From contig NZ_CP150901.1 of NCBI RefSeq assembly GCF_038050405.1, positions 372,001 through 436,000 of the forward strand: DNA of 64,000 bases. Direction: 5' to 3'. The notes below the pieces were generated by a model. That model saw nothing but the letters and a program-made list of their open reading frames with translations. It made no database searches and was not told the origin of the DNA. Position 1 is the first letter of the stretch, and every line of letters begins with the position of its first letter. The position numbers were made by a program, and so were the translations under genes. Below, in pieces: positions 12,661-21,033 of this stretch. Source of the stretch: Paraburkholderia sp. IMGN_8. GTDB taxonomy: Bacteria; Pseudomonadota; Gammaproteobacteria; Burkholderiales; Burkholderiaceae.

Positions 12661-12696
12661 GAAACCCCACCCCGAAAAGGTGGGGTTTCTGCGTTT
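12661..12696 (+). terminator. rrn operon terminator
   Basis: GAAACCCCACC (12661-12671) and GGTGGGGTTTC (12679-12689) form a perfect 11-bp stem with a CCGAAAA loop, followed by TGCGTTT. It lies 15 nt after 5S, so it closes the rrn transcript. From here to 12823 no gene is seen. Confidence 0.85.
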
Positions 12697-12823
12697 ACGG
12701 CGAAAAAAACCATCAGCTCGTGGCCGTCAAACCGGTCAACCCGCTCGCCCCAGGTAACCCCCGCATCGGTAGCGCGGCAGGAAAGCATACATACATCGTC
12801 GCCTTACATCTCTTTCACGTAAA

Positions 12824-13288
12824 TTAAGCCCGTCTCCGTACCGGCATCTGGTGCGACATACCCGCGGTAAAGCGATCGAGCCGTTCACTGGCATCGGTGA
12901 TCGCCCAAAGCGGCGCACGGTGCAGTTGCTGGTCATAATTCGTCGCGATTGCTGCGAACAGTTCGAATGCTGCGCTATCCAGTCGCCACTCGCCAGTCTC
13001 GCGGCCGATATCGAAAACCGCCGACACCGCACGCTCGGCCGCCCCGAGTTGCTCGCTGGTCGCGGAGCCGAAGCCAGATTCAGCCAGAAAACCGGTTAGC
13101 AGCATGACTTGCGTGAGCGTCTGCGCATCGGTCACGCCGCCGACGCCGCGCCGCAACGCGTCGAGCGCCAGATGGACACGCAGCGCGAGCTCATCGGCGG
13201 TCTGCCGGGCGATCGGCAACAGCATCACCTTTGCATGCCGCGCACGCGCAGCACCGGTGTGACGGGAAAACGGAATAGCTTGTGCCAT
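12824..13288 (-). CDS. Hypothetical protein, Burkholderia-type conserved
   Basis: This is a 154-residue soluble protein with no signal peptide or membrane segment. It opens with IPFSRHTGAARARHAKVMLL and is helix-rich afterwards (LALRVHLALDALRRG; QLHRAPLWAITDASERLDRF). I recall similar short proteins in Burkholderia, sometimes labelled as Fis-family regulators, but I see no clear Fis DNA-binding motif. The ATG at 13288 is chosen over the upstream GTG, because the conserved start of such proteins is MA-AIPxSR. It is monocistronic. The function is unknown. Confidence 0.6.
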   Translation of the reverse strand: MAQAIPFSRHTGAARARHAKVMLLPIARQTADELALRVHLALDALRRGVGGVTDAQTLTQVMLLTGFLAESGFGSATSEQLGAAERAVSAVFDIGRETGEWRLDSAAFELFAAIATNYDQQLHRAPLWAITDASERLDRFTAGMSHQMPVRRRA

Positions 13289-13439
13289 GAAGGTCCACTG
13301 TTTGTGCCTTTGCAGATGCAATAACGGCGCGCGCGGTAAAAGGTTGAGCCCTTCGGCGTACGTCGCCCGGCGATAGCTCGATTCTCCTGCCCAACTGCCC
13401 TCTCGCCCCGCCCCAGCTCAAACAGACGCCCGCGTTTCG

Positions 13440-13643
13440 TCAATCCACATGCTCGACAACCTTCGCTTTGCGCACGGCTTGGCGCGGCGTTTCGTTAGCA
13501 AGCCCTCTGAACCATCGGTGTCCTGCATCGTTGTGATACCGGGCTCTGCCAGAGCTGCTGGATAGTCAAATCGGGTAATTTGACTATCAGCGGAAACACG
13601 TCGGCGTTCGCGAGCCGCGCCAACAGATCCGTGTGCGTACGTG
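13440..13643 (-). pseudogene. LysR-type regulator, frameshifted 3' remnant
   Basis: On the minus strand one frame reads HTDLLARLANADVFPLIVKL then PDLTIQQLWQS. A one-base shift (near 13547) continues as RYHNDAGHRWFRGLANE and ends EHVD with TGA at 13442-13440. This is the usual C-terminal pattern of LysR regulators (an F-L-P-L-x-L block, then WH-RYHNDPGHRWFRG). Everything upstream is missing, because the frame meets the stop of the GntR remnant at about 13645. It is a truncated and frameshifted fossil, not a functional gene. Confidence 0.55.
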
Positions 13644-13644
13644 G

Positions 13645-14106
13645 TTACTCCTCACCCGTCTCATCCACTGGCGCAACGCTGCGCGCTCGCACACGCCGGC
13701 GAATCTCCGAATCGAGGATCAGCCGGCCGCGCAGTTTTCCCTTCATCCGCTTCACATAGCGTGGCGCTTCAGTCATGTGAACGACCATCAACTCACGCAC
13801 TTTCTCCACATCGCGTTCTCGTGCCGCTTTCGTGATTGCCTTGTGGATCTTCACGTTGGCCTGACCGAAACGCTCGTGTTCTGCTTGCGGCGTATCGTTA
13901 CGAAACTCGATCAGTTGCCGGATCATCTCGTTGATCAACTCGCAACTGAAGCGCAGGAACGGGTTCGGATTCGCCGCAGCGAGGATGTCGTGGAAATTTA
14001 CGTCCTCCTGACGTTGCCGCATGATGTGCTGCTCACCATGCGCCGAAGCCGGCCGGTCGCAACACGCAATGCTCGCTTCGAGAGCGTTAAAATCCTGTTC
14101 CGTCAG
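13645..14106 (-). pseudogene. GntR-family regulator (FCD type), 3' remnant lacking its DNA-binding domain
   Basis: From about 14106 down to 13645 the frame reads LTEQDFNALEASIACCDR, then MRQRQEDVNFHDILAAANPN, PFLRFSCELINEMIRQLIEF and a basic tail. This is the effector-binding FCD domain of a GntR regulator. The winged-helix N-terminus is absent: upstream of 14106 the same frame is antisense to an M20 gene remnant. An in-frame start could still give a 240-residue product, but its first 88 residues would be antisense sequence. Without a DNA-binding domain it should not act as a repressor. The junction suggests a deletion that removed the divergent promoter region. Confidence 0.7.
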
Positions 14107-14355
14107 ATGCGGCACCGCGCCCGCAGTGCGGACGCGCTCGGTTTTTCGTCGATGGACGTCATCAGCGGTGCAGGTCATGATGCCGTTTATCTCGCGCGAG
14201 TCGCGCCGGCGGCGATGATTTTCGTGCCGTGCAAAGACGGGATCAGTCACAACGAAATCGAGGATGCGCGTGCCGACCATCTGGAAGCCGGTTGCAACGT
14301 GTTGCTGAGAGCAATGCTGAATGCCGCGCAAACGGCAGGGAGCGCAAAGGTATGA
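14107..14355 (+). pseudogene. M20 amidohydrolase (allantoate/N-carbamoyl-amino-acid type), 3' remnant
   Basis: The plus-strand frame reads SADALGFSSMDVISGAGHDA, VYLARVAPAAMIFVPCKDG and ISHNEIEDARADHLEAGCN, ending TGA at 14353-14355. SGAGHDA and GISHNE are the C-terminal catalytic-domain signatures of the M20 Zn-dependent hydrolases (AllC/HyuC family). Only the last 80 or so residues remain of about 410. The 5' part has been replaced by GntR sequence in the opposite orientation. Its stop overlaps the ATG of the next gene (ATGA), so the two were once translationally coupled and probably served one amide or hydantoin pathway. Confidence 0.7.
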
Positions 14356-15842
14356 AAATCCTGATCGCAAGGATGAACCACGAGACCAACACGTTCTCGC
14401 CGGTCGATACGCCGCTCACAGCATTCGGACGCAACGGCCCGAGATACGGCGAAGACGCGTTCAAAGAGAACAAGGGCATGCAGACGGCAATGGCTGCGTT
14501 CATCGACGCAGCCGAGCGTGAGAAAGCGGAAATCGTGACGCCGATTTCCGCATCGGCGAATCCGAGCGGTCCGGTCGCCGCCGCCGCATACGACACGATC
14601 TGCAACGCGATCGTTGTTGCAGCCACGGGCTGCGACGCAGTAATGCTCGATCTGCACGGTGCGATGGTCGCGGAGAATTCGAACGACGGCGAGGGCGATC
14701 TTCTCGAGCGCGTGCGCGCCGCGTTGCCCAACGCACCGATCGCAGTCGCGCTCGATCTGCACGGCAACGTCACGCAGAAAATGATCGACAACGCCGATGT
14801 GATCGTCAGCTTCAAGACCTATCCGCACGTCGATATGTATGAAACCGGCGCGCATGCGGCGTGTCTGATGTTCGATCTGGTTCATGGCAAGGCGAAGCCG
14901 GTGATCGCATGGCGTCAGCCGCCGCTGCTCACGCATACGCTGCGCAGTGCGACAGCCGAAGGCGCGATGAAACGCGCCGTCGACGCCGCGCGTGCGGCCG
15001 AGGCCGATGGCATGCTCGCGGTGTCGGTGCTGTCCGGTTTCTCGCTCGCCGATATCGAGGCGCCGTGCATCAGTGTCGTCGTCGTGGGAAATGGTGATCG
15101 CGCGAAGGCGGAAGCGGTGGCCGAGCGCATCGCGCGGCAGATCTGGAACGAACGCGAAGATTTCGTTTACCGCAGCGCACCGCTCGCGGAGTCGGTCGCG
15201 CAGGCGGCAGCGCTCGCGCGGGGGGCGGACAAGCCGGTGTTGATGCTCGATCACGGCGACAACTGCATGTCGGGCGGCACGTGCGACACGATGGACCTGC
15301 TCGAGGAAGCGCTGAAGCAGAATCTCGAAGGCGTCGTAAGTGGACCGTTGTGCGACCCGCAAGCGGTCGCGGCACTGATGGCGGCGGGTGTCGGCAGCAC
15401 GGTGACGGTGACGATCGGCAACAAGGTCTCCGGCAAAGCGGTGACGCCAAAGCTGCCGGTCGCCGTGACCGGCGTAGTGCGCGCGCTGACCGACGGCGAA
15501 TACGTGATCAGCGGTCCGACCTACACAGGCCAGCGCGCATTCATGGGACGCGCGGCGGTGCTCGACACCGGCACGGTGAAACTCGTGATGACCGAACGTA
15601 CGCACGAACCGTGGGATCTCGGTGTGTTCGAGAGCGTCGGTATCGATCCGCGCCGCGCGCGTTTTCTCTTGCTCAAGTCGCGTATGTATTGCCGGCCGGT
15701 TTTCGTGCCGATCGCCGCGGCGCTGGTGGAGTGCGATAGCCGCGGCGTGACGAGTTCAGACTTCGGACTCTTCGCGTTCGAGCATGTGAAGCGGCCGGTC
15801 TATCCGTTGGATGCGCGGACCGAATGGTCGCAACCGCGTTGA
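14352..15842 (+). CDS. M81 family metallopeptidase (MlrC-like)
   Basis: This is a 496-residue cytoplasmic protein of the M81/MlrC family, named for the microcystin-degrading enzyme. In most bacteria the substrate is unknown. Family features: KILIARMNHETNTFSP at the N-terminus, DLHGAM at residues about 100-105, ALDLHGNV further on, and DHGDNCMSGG, which supply likely Zn ligands; then SGPTYTGQ and LKSRMYCRPVF in the C-terminal domain. The start at 14352 overlaps the stop of the M20 remnant (ATGA). With that remnant and the GntR remnant it looks like the survivor of an amide-hydrolysis operon whose regulator and first gene were lost. Confidence 0.9.
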   Translation: MKILIARMNHETNTFSPVDTPLTAFGRNGPRYGEDAFKENKGMQTAMAAFIDAAEREKAEIVTPISASANPSGPVAAAAYDTICNAIVVAATGCDAVMLDLHGAMVAENSNDGEGDLLERVRAALPNAPIAVALDLHGNVTQKMIDNADVIVSFKTYPHVDMYETGAHAACLMFDLVHGKAKPVIAWRQPPLLTHTLRSATAEGAMKRAVDAARAAEADGMLAVSVLSGFSLADIEAPCISVVVVGNGDRAKAEAVAERIARQIWNEREDFVYRSAPLAESVAQAAALARGADKPVLMLDHGDNCMSGGTCDTMDLLEEALKQNLEGVVSGPLCDPQAVAALMAAGVGSTVTVTIGNKVSGKAVTPKLPVAVTGVVRALTDGEYVISGPTYTGQRAFMGRAAVLDTGTVKLVMTERTHEPWDLGVFESVGIDPRRARFLLLKSRMYCRPVFVPIAAALVECDSRGVTSSDFGLFAFEHVKRPVYPLDARTEWSQPR

Positions 15843-15916
15843 ACAAGACACACGTCAGCGAGTAAGAACGAAGGCTTGTGCTGCGCGTGCAGAGTCTCTA
15901 TAATTCGCGCCTCTAA

Positions 15917-15993
15917 AGGCTCGTAGCTCAGTTGGTTAGAGCACCACCTTGACATGGTGGGGGTCGTTGGTTCGAATCCAATCGAGCCTACCA
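15917..15993 (+). tRNA. tRNA-Val (GAC)
   Basis: This is a 77-nt cloverleaf with acceptor AGGCTCG/CGAGCCT, anticodon stem CCACC/GGTGG around loop TTGACAT (anticodon GAC), T arm GGTTCGAATCC and encoded CCA. Confidence 0.95.
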
Positions 15994-16006
15994 ACGCATA
16001 TGTGAC

Positions 16007-16036
16007 GTAGACGGAAGCAGCCCAGCTTTCGTCTAC
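16007..16036 (+). terminator. Hairpin after tRNA-Val
   Basis: GTAGACGGAAGC (16007-16018) pairs with GCTTTCGTCTAC (16025-16036), with 11 Watson-Crick pairs and one G-T, around AGCCCA. It lies 13 nt after the tRNA. No U-tract follows, so it is a plausible transcript end or processing structure. From here to 16229 no gene is seen. Confidence 0.5.
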
Positions 16037-16229
16037 TGTCATGTTCTCGCATCGCACCGGCGCACGTCTTCATCGCGCGGCCGTCTTGTCTGGTTTCCCC
16101 TCTGCCGTCATTTCGTCCCAGCACGTCTCGCTTGCATAAGCACGGTCGTCACGTCGCTTTACGTTGCGTTATGCCAATGCGCTGTACAGTCAAGCTTCCA
16201 TCTATCGACTAACGACGGGAGACGAGACA

Positions 16230-17021
16230 ATGGACCTGAATCTGCGCGGCAAGGTGGCGGTCTTGACGGGAGCGAGCATCGGCATTGGACTGGCGGTCGC
16301 GGAGGCATTCGCTGCGGAAGGCGCCAACCTGCTGCTCGCCGCGCGCACCGAGGACCGGCTGGCGAAAGCCGCGGCCGGTATTGCCCAGACCTTCGGCGTG
16401 CAGGCGCTACCGGTTGCCTGCGATGTCGCCACCGTCGAGGGCGTCGACACGCTCGTGGCGGCGGCACGCACGCATTTCGGTGGCGCGGACATCCTCTTCA
16501 ACAACGCGGGCACGGGCAGCAACGAGACCATCATGGACGCGCCCGACGCCAAATGGCAGGCCTACTGGGATTTGCACGTGATGGCCGCCGTGCGTCTCGC
16601 GCGCGGTCTCGTGCCGTTGATGAAAGCGCGCGGCGGTGGGGCGATTCTGAACAACGCGTCGATTTGCGCAACGCAGCCGCTGGGTTACGAGCCGATCTAC
16701 AACGTTACGAAAGCGGCCCTGATGATGTTGTCGAAGAATCTGGCCAATGAACTCATCAAGGACAACATCCGCGTCAACACGATCAACCCGGGCCTTGTGC
16801 TGACGCCCGACTGGATCAAAACGGCGAAGGAATTGACGCAAGGCTCGGGCGGCGATTGGGAGGGGCACCTGCAACAGGTCGCCGACGAGCACGCGCCGAT
16901 CCGCCGCTTCGCCACGCCGGCCGAACTCGCGAGCTTCATTGTGTTTCTATGTTCGGAGCGCGCGAGTTACAGCGTCGGTTCGACCTATTTTGTCGATGGC
17001 GGCATGCTGAAGACTGTGTGA
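16230..17021 (+). CDS. Short-chain dehydrogenase/reductase (SDR)
   Basis: This is a 263-residue classical SDR. The cofactor loop TGASIGIGLAVAEAF is near residue 14, the Asp before it in ACDVATVEG binds adenine, NNAGTGSNE follows the structural NNAG motif, and YNVTKAALMM supplies the catalytic Tyr and Lys. The C-terminus FVDGGMLKTV is typical. The AAR sequence after beta-2 suggests NADP(H) preference. The ATG at 16230 has GGGAGACGAG just upstream. It sits alone, convergent with a YciI gene next to the uronate locus. The substrate cannot be read from the sequence. Confidence 0.88.
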   Translation: MDLNLRGKVAVLTGASIGIGLAVAEAFAAEGANLLLAARTEDRLAKAAAGIAQTFGVQALPVACDVATVEGVDTLVAAARTHFGGADILFNNAGTGSNETIMDAPDAKWQAYWDLHVMAAVRLARGLVPLMKARGGGAILNNASICATQPLGYEPIYNVTKAALMMLSKNLANELIKDNIRVNTINPGLVLTPDWIKTAKELTQGSGGDWEGHLQQVADEHAPIRRFATPAELASFIVFLCSERASYSVGSTYFVDGGMLKTV

Positions 17022-17042
17022 ATGGGACGGGCGAGCCTGCGC

Positions 17043-17339
17043 TTACAAACAGCACTCGCCGTCGAAATACGCATTGCGCCAGCGCGTGATCGTCACCCGT
17101 TCGAAGAGATCGACCAGTGAAAACGGATCGCCGGCAATGAAGCGCTCGGCTTCTTCACGCGTTTCCAGATCGACGATGTAGACGCCACCGCCCGCGCCGC
17201 TGTCGTCTTCGTTCAGCTTCGCGCCGCAGGCTAGCAGCAGTGCCTTGTTCTTTTCCAGAAATGCCAGATGCGCGTCGCGCTCGCGCGTGCGGACGTCGGC
17301 GTGACCGGGTTTGTCGAACGTTTCGATGATGTAGGGCAT
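17043..17339 (-). CDS. YciI family protein
   Basis: This 98-residue protein has the YciI fold (ferredoxin-like), with HLAFLEKNKALLLACG, then GGVYIVDLETREEAERFIAG, and DPFSLVDLFERVTITRWRN, which is the usual C-terminal block. The His/Asp pair of the family is represented by RERDAHLAFL and the Asp in AGDPF. YciI proteins are small cytoplasmic enzymes or dimer partners of mostly unknown role. It follows garR on the same strand after a strong hairpin and so may be a separate or read-through unit. Confidence 0.85.
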   Translation of the reverse strand: MPYIIETFDKPGHADVRTRERDAHLAFLEKNKALLLACGAKLNEDDSGAGGGVYIVDLETREEAERFIAGDPFSLVDLFERVTITRWRNAYFDGECCL

Positions 17340-17376
17340 GCGTGTTCCTGTTCAGTTCGGTGCGGTGATAGTCGAA

Positions 17377-17412
17377 CCGCCCCGCTATGTGCACCACAAC
17401 ATAGCGGGGCGG
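17377..17412 (-). terminator. Hairpin terminator of the garLR transcript
   Basis: A perfect 14-bp stem pairs CCGCCCCGCTATGT (17377-17390) with ACATAGCGGGGCGG (17399-17412). It lies just past the garR stop and before the YciI gene. It lacks a T-run, so it may act as a barrier that lowers rather than ends transcription. Confidence 0.6.
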
Positions 17413-17435
17413 CGACGCAAAACTAGCCGGCTGTC

Positions 17436-18329
17436 TTAAGCAGTCTGCTGACCGATTTCGTGATTGGCGAGTATTTCGAGCGCGCGCACCATCGCGGAGT
17501 GGTCCCATGCCTTGCCGCCGTGCGCGACGCATGCGTTAAAGAGCGCCTGGCAGGTGGCGGTGTTGGGCAAGGAAACGCCGAGCGCTTGCGCCGTGGAGAG
17601 CGCGAGATTCAGATCCTTCTGGTGGAGTTCGATCCGGAACCCCGGGTCGAACGTGCGTTTCGTCATCCGCTCGCCGTGCACTTCGAGGATGCGCGAGGAT
17701 GCAAAACCACCCATCAGCGCTTCGCGCACGCGCGCCGGATCGACACCTGCCTTGGAGGCGAGCAGCAGGGCCTCGCCGACCGCCTCGATCGTCGCCGCGA
17801 CGATGACCTGGTTGGCCACTTTACACACCTGTCCGGCGCCGACATCGCCGATCAGCGTGACGTTCTTGCCCATCATGTCGAACAGCGGCTTGACGTTGTC
17901 GAAGGCAGTTGTCGTGCCGCCGACCATGATCGTCAACGAACCGGCTTTTGCACCGACCTCGCCGCCTGAAACCGGCGCGTCCAGATACTCCGCGCCGCGT
18001 TCGCGCACACGTGCGGCGAAGTCCCGGGTGGCCATCGGCGAAATCGAACTCATGTCGACGACGGTCTGCCCCGCGTGCAACGCGCCGGCGAGTCCCTGTT
18101 CGCCGAACAGAACACGCTCGACGTCCGGCGTGTCGGGCACCATGATGAAGATCACGTCGGCTTGCTCTGCAACCGCTGCCGGGCTATCGCATGCAATTGC
18201 GCCTGCCTGCTTGAGATCATCCGGTATGCCGCTGCGCGTAAACGCGGCGAGAGTGACGCCGTTCTTAAGGAGGTTGGCGGCCATGGGCTTGCCCATAATG
18301 CCGAGTCCGATAAAGCCTGCTTTTTGCAT
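17436..18329 (-). CDS. garR: Tartronate semialdehyde reductase (2-hydroxy-3-oxopropionate reductase)
   Basis: This 297-residue enzyme of the beta-hydroxyacid dehydrogenase family reduces tartronate semialdehyde to glycerate. Seen are the Rossmann motif GFIGLGIMGKPMAANLL at residues about 5-21, the substrate motif DAPVSGGEVGAKAGSLTIM, and the catalytic Lys in GQVCKVANQVIVAA. The ATG at 18329 is preceded by CCGGAGAACATC, a good ribosome site. An upstream in-frame extension is possible but adds no family sequence. It is 44 bp downstream of garL, whose aldol product is its substrate, so the two form a garLR operon. Assignment to GarR rather than a general hydroxyisobutyrate dehydrogenase rests on this context. 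Confidence 0.88.
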   Translation of the reverse strand: MQKAGFIGLGIMGKPMAANLLKNGVTLAAFTRSGIPDDLKQAGAIACDSPAAVAEQADVIFIMVPDTPDVERVLFGEQGLAGALHAGQTVVDMSSISPMATRDFAARVRERGAEYLDAPVSGGEVGAKAGSLTIMVGGTTTAFDNVKPLFDMMGKNVTLIGDVGAGQVCKVANQVIVAATIEAVGEALLLASKAGVDPARVREALMGGFASSRILEVHGERMTKRTFDPGFRIELHQKDLNLALSTAQALGVSLPNTATCQALFNACVAHGGKAWDHSAMVRALEILANHEIGQQTA

Positions 18330-18373
18330 GATGTTCTCCGGGGATGTCATGGCGGCGTTGGTAGTCGGCCCGC

Positions 18374-19159
18374 TCATTTCTGCATGAAGTGTTTTTGAAC
18401 CGCCTGCGCCGCGCCTTTCAGCAGTCCCATGTCCGCGCAGACCGCGACTACGCGGCAGCCCATCGAGATATAGCGCTCCGCATCCGCCTGAACGGGCGCG
18501 AGGATTCCGCTTGCCTTGCCGGCGGCCTGCGCACGTTCGAACACGCGCGCGATCGCCTGTTGCACGTCGGGATGGCTGGCATTGCCGATGTGGCCGTAAG
18601 CGGCGGCGAGATCGGATGGTCCGACGAAAACGGCATCGACTCCGTCGACGGCAAGGATCTCGTCGATCGCCTCGACCGCTTTGCGGCTTTCAATCTGGAC
18701 GATGACGCAGACGTTGTCGTTAGCGATGTCGAAGTAGTTCGGCACGCTCGCGTAGCGATTGCCCCGTTGGCTCACCGAGACGCCGCGAATTCCCTGCGGT
18801 GGGTAGCGGGTCGCCGAGACGGCGCGGGCCGCGTCCTCGGCGCTGTCGACAAACGGCACGAGGAAGTTCGAAAAACCGCTGTCGAGCAGTCGCTTGATGA
18901 AGACGCTGTCATTGGCAGGCGGCCGGACGACGGGCGCGCTCGGGCTGTCCTTGAGCGCCATCAGTTGGGGGATCAAAGTCAGCACGTCGTTTGGCGCATG
19001 CTCGGCATCTAGCAGCAACCAGTCGAAGCCGATGATGCCGAGCAGTTCAGTGGTGATCGGACTCGCTAGCGAGGCCCAGCAACCAATCAGGGTTTCGCCG
19101 CCGCAGACTGCGCGGCGAAAGGTATTGGGTAAGGGCTGATACGGCGTTGCGGCTGTCAT
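18374..19159 (-). CDS. garL: 5-keto-4-deoxy-D-glucarate aldolase (HpcH/HpaI family)
   Basis: This 261-residue class II aldolase cleaves 5-keto-4-deoxyglucarate to pyruvate and tartronate semialdehyde. Family landmarks: [18 protein letters not shown], then [13 protein letters not shown] with the metal/catalytic residues, [32 protein letters not shown] (metal-binding Glu) and [17 protein letters not shown]. HpaI homologues have the same fold; the neighbouring garR, garD and kdgD make GarL the best name. The ATG at 19159 starts the family sequence. It is transcribed leftward from a promoter region shared with the aldehyde dehydrogenase gene, which holds two operator-like sites. Confidence 0.88.
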   Translation of the reverse strand: MTAATPYQPLPNTFRRAVCGGETLIGCWASLASPITTELLGIIGFDWLLLDAEHAPNDVLTLIPQLMALKDSPSAPVVRPPANDSVFIKRLLDSGFSNFLVPFVDSAEDAARAVSATRYPPQGIRGVSVSQRGNRYASVPNYFDIANDNVCVIVQIESRKAVEAIDEILAVDGVDAVFVGPSDLAAAYGHIGNASHPDVQQAIARVFERAQAAGKASGILAPVQADAERYISMGCRVVAVCADMGLLKGAAQAVQKHFMQK

Positions 19160-19213
19160 GGCTGTGTTCCTCAAACTGCGATTGATGGGGACAAGCACCG
19201 ACGTCTGTTGCGA

Positions 19214-19238
19214 TTATATGTTATAGGTCGTCGTACGT
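19214..19238. promoter_or_regulatory. Probable GntR operator, garL side
   Basis: ATATGTTATAGG followed by TCGTCGTACGT combines two half-copies of the motif that recurs at 19335-19356, 24402-24422, 24498-24519 and 28506-28527. It lies 55-80 bp upstream of garL. Confidence 0.45.
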
Positions 19239-19334
19239 CTTTATCAAGATTAGCACTCTGCGGGATTTGCGCGGCAGGCGCGTAAACCCGAATCTACTCA
19301 AAGTGCGCGCGAGACAGGTTGCGGCGTGTGTTGC

Positions 19335-19356
19335 TTATGTTATAGGATGACAGATA
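19335..19356. promoter_or_regulatory. Probable GntR operator, aldehyde dehydrogenase side
   Basis: TTATGTTATAGGATGACAGA matches the recurrent motif TTGTTGTASGAYGACRTAT at most positions. It ends about 28 bp before the aldehyde dehydrogenase ATG, a position suited to repression. Confidence 0.5.
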
Positions 19357-19383
19357 TCAAGCGCAGTCATCCAAGGAAGCGAA

Positions 19384-20967
19384 ATGTCTATCACCGGCGA
19401 AATGCTGATTGGCCGCAAGGCGGTACGTGGCGACGAAAAACCTTTGCGTGCGTTCAATCCCACCACGGGCGCCGAGATCGCCGAGCCGGTCTTCGGTTCG
19501 GGCACGGTAGCGAATGTGGATCTCGCCTGCGACCTCGCGCAGAAAGCGTTCGACCCTTACCGGCAACTGCCGCTCACGGTGCGCGCCGAGTTTCTCGAGC
19601 GCATCGCCGACGGCATCACGGCGCTCGGTGACACATTGATCCAGCGCGCGCACGAAGAGTCCGGTTTGCCGAAGGCGCGTCTCGAAGGCGAGCGTGGTCG
19701 TACGACCGGGCAACTCAAGCTGTTTGCGCAAGTCGTACGGGCGGGGCAATGGCTCGCTGCAACGCTCGATTCGCCGTTGCCGGAGCGCAAGCCACTACCG
19801 CGCTCGGACCTGCGTATGCAAAAGATTCCGCTGGGCCCGGTCGCAGTGTTCGGGGCCAGCAATTTTCCGCTCGCGTGTTCGGTGGCGGGTGGCGATACGG
19901 CCGCGGCACTTGCCGCCGGTTGCCCGGTGGTGGTGAAGGCGCATCGGGCTCACCTCGGCACGTCGGAGATGGTCGGCCGTGTGATTCAGCGCGTCGCGCT
20001 GGAAATGAGCTTGCCGGAGGGCGTCTTCTCGATGATCGTCGGCGCCGGCAATTCGGTCGGCGAAGCGCTGGTCGCGCATCCGGCGATCAAGGCGGTGGGC
20101 TTTACGGGTTCGCGCGCCGGTGGCACCTCCTTGATGCGCGTTGCAGCCGCTCGTGCCGAGCCGATTCCGGTCTACGCCGAAATGAGCAGCATCAATCCGG
20201 TTTTCCTTCTGCCGAACGCACTTTCCTCGCGTGGCGAGAGTATCGCGCGTGGCTTTGTCGATTCGCTCGTGCTTGGCGCAGGACAGTTCTGTACCAACCC
20301 GGGCCTCGCGATTGCCGTCGACAGCGATGCGCTTAAAGGCTTCGTTGCAACGGCGTCCGACGCACTGAATGCCAAGCCTGCGCAAACCATGCTCACCGCC
20401 GGCATTCATGCCGCCTATGAAGAGGGTGAAGGCAAGCTGGCGGCTACCATGGGCGTCGAGGCGGTTGCGCGCGGCATTGACACTACGGGCCCGACGCAAG
20501 CGCGCGCCGCACTGTTCGTGGCCGACGCTCAAACGTTCCTCGAGACGCCCGAGCTGGAAGACGAAGTCTTCGGCCCCGCGTCGACCATCGTGCGCTGTAA
20601 GGACGAACAGGACATGCTGGCGGTGGCCGAGCATTTTGCCGGCCAGCTCACCGCCACGGTGCAGATGGACAGCGGCGATCTGTCGACGGCGAAAAAGCTG
20701 GTCCCGATCCTCGAGCGCAAAGCCGGGCGGATTCTGGTCAACGGTTTCCCGACGGGTGTCGAGGTTTCGCACGCGATGGTGCATGGCGGTCCGTTCCCGG
20801 CCACATCCGATAGCCGTGCCACGTCGGTCGGTACGACATCCATCGAACGCTTCCTGCGTCCGGTGTGTTATCAGGATTTCCCGGCCGACCTGTTGCCCGA
20901 GCCGTTGGCAGACAGCAATCCGCTGGACTTGTGGCGTCGCCGCGATGGCGAGATGACGCGCAGCTAA
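19384..20967 (+). CDS. 2,5-dioxovalerate (alpha-ketoglutaric semialdehyde) dehydrogenase
   Basis: This 527-residue NAD(P)-dependent aldehyde dehydrogenase oxidises 2-ketoglutarate semialdehyde to 2-oxoglutarate, the last step of the KdgD branch. Visible are GPVAVFGASNFPLACSVAGG (cofactor region), VVVKAHRAHLGTSE with the cofactor Lys, VGFTGSRAGG, the general-base Glu in YAEMSSINPVF, and catalytic Cys303 in GQFCTNPG. EMSSINPVF and the KAHxAHPGTSE-like block are typical of the KGSADH subgroup. The ATG at 19384 has AGGAAGCGAA upstream. It diverges from garL and ends at a strong terminator. Confidence 0.9.
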   Translation: MSITGEMLIGRKAVRGDEKPLRAFNPTTGAEIAEPVFGSGTVANVDLACDLAQKAFDPYRQLPLTVRAEFLERIADGITALGDTLIQRAHEESGLPKARLEGERGRTTGQLKLFAQVVRAGQWLAATLDSPLPERKPLPRSDLRMQKIPLGPVAVFGASNFPLACSVAGGDTAAALAAGCPVVVKAHRAHLGTSEMVGRVIQRVALEMSLPEGVFSMIVGAGNSVGEALVAHPAIKAVGFTGSRAGGTSLMRVAAARAEPIPVYAEMSSINPVFLLPNALSSRGESIARGFVDSLVLGAGQFCTNPGLAIAVDSDALKGFVATASDALNAKPAQTMLTAGIHAAYEEGEGKLAATMGVEAVARGIDTTGPTQARAALFVADAQTFLETPELEDEVFGPASTIVRCKDEQDMLAVAEHFAGQLTATVQMDSGDLSTAKKLVPILERKAGRILVNGFPTGVEVSHAMVHGGPFPATSDSRATSVGTTSIERFLRPVCYQDFPADLLPEPLADSNPLDLWRRRDGEMTRS

Positions 20968-20983
20968 GCAGCGAGTTGGATAA

Positions 20984-21012
20984 AAAAATGGCCGGGGATT
21001 CCGGCCATTTTT
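20984..21012. terminator. Bidirectional intrinsic terminator
   Basis: AAAAATGGCCGG (20984-20995) pairs with CCGGCCATTTTT (21001-21012), a perfect 12-bp stem flanked by A and T runs. It lies between the convergent aldehyde dehydrogenase and GntR genes and should end both transcripts. Confidence 0.85.
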
Positions 21013-21033
21013 CTTGAGCGGCGACAGTTCGAA

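Noticed and set aside
13561..13588. Perfect 11-bp inverted repeat GATAGTCAAAT/ATTTGACTATC as an operator
   Set aside because: It falls within the LysR coding remnant (residues LIVKLPDLTI), so the symmetry is more simply a by-product of coding sequence.
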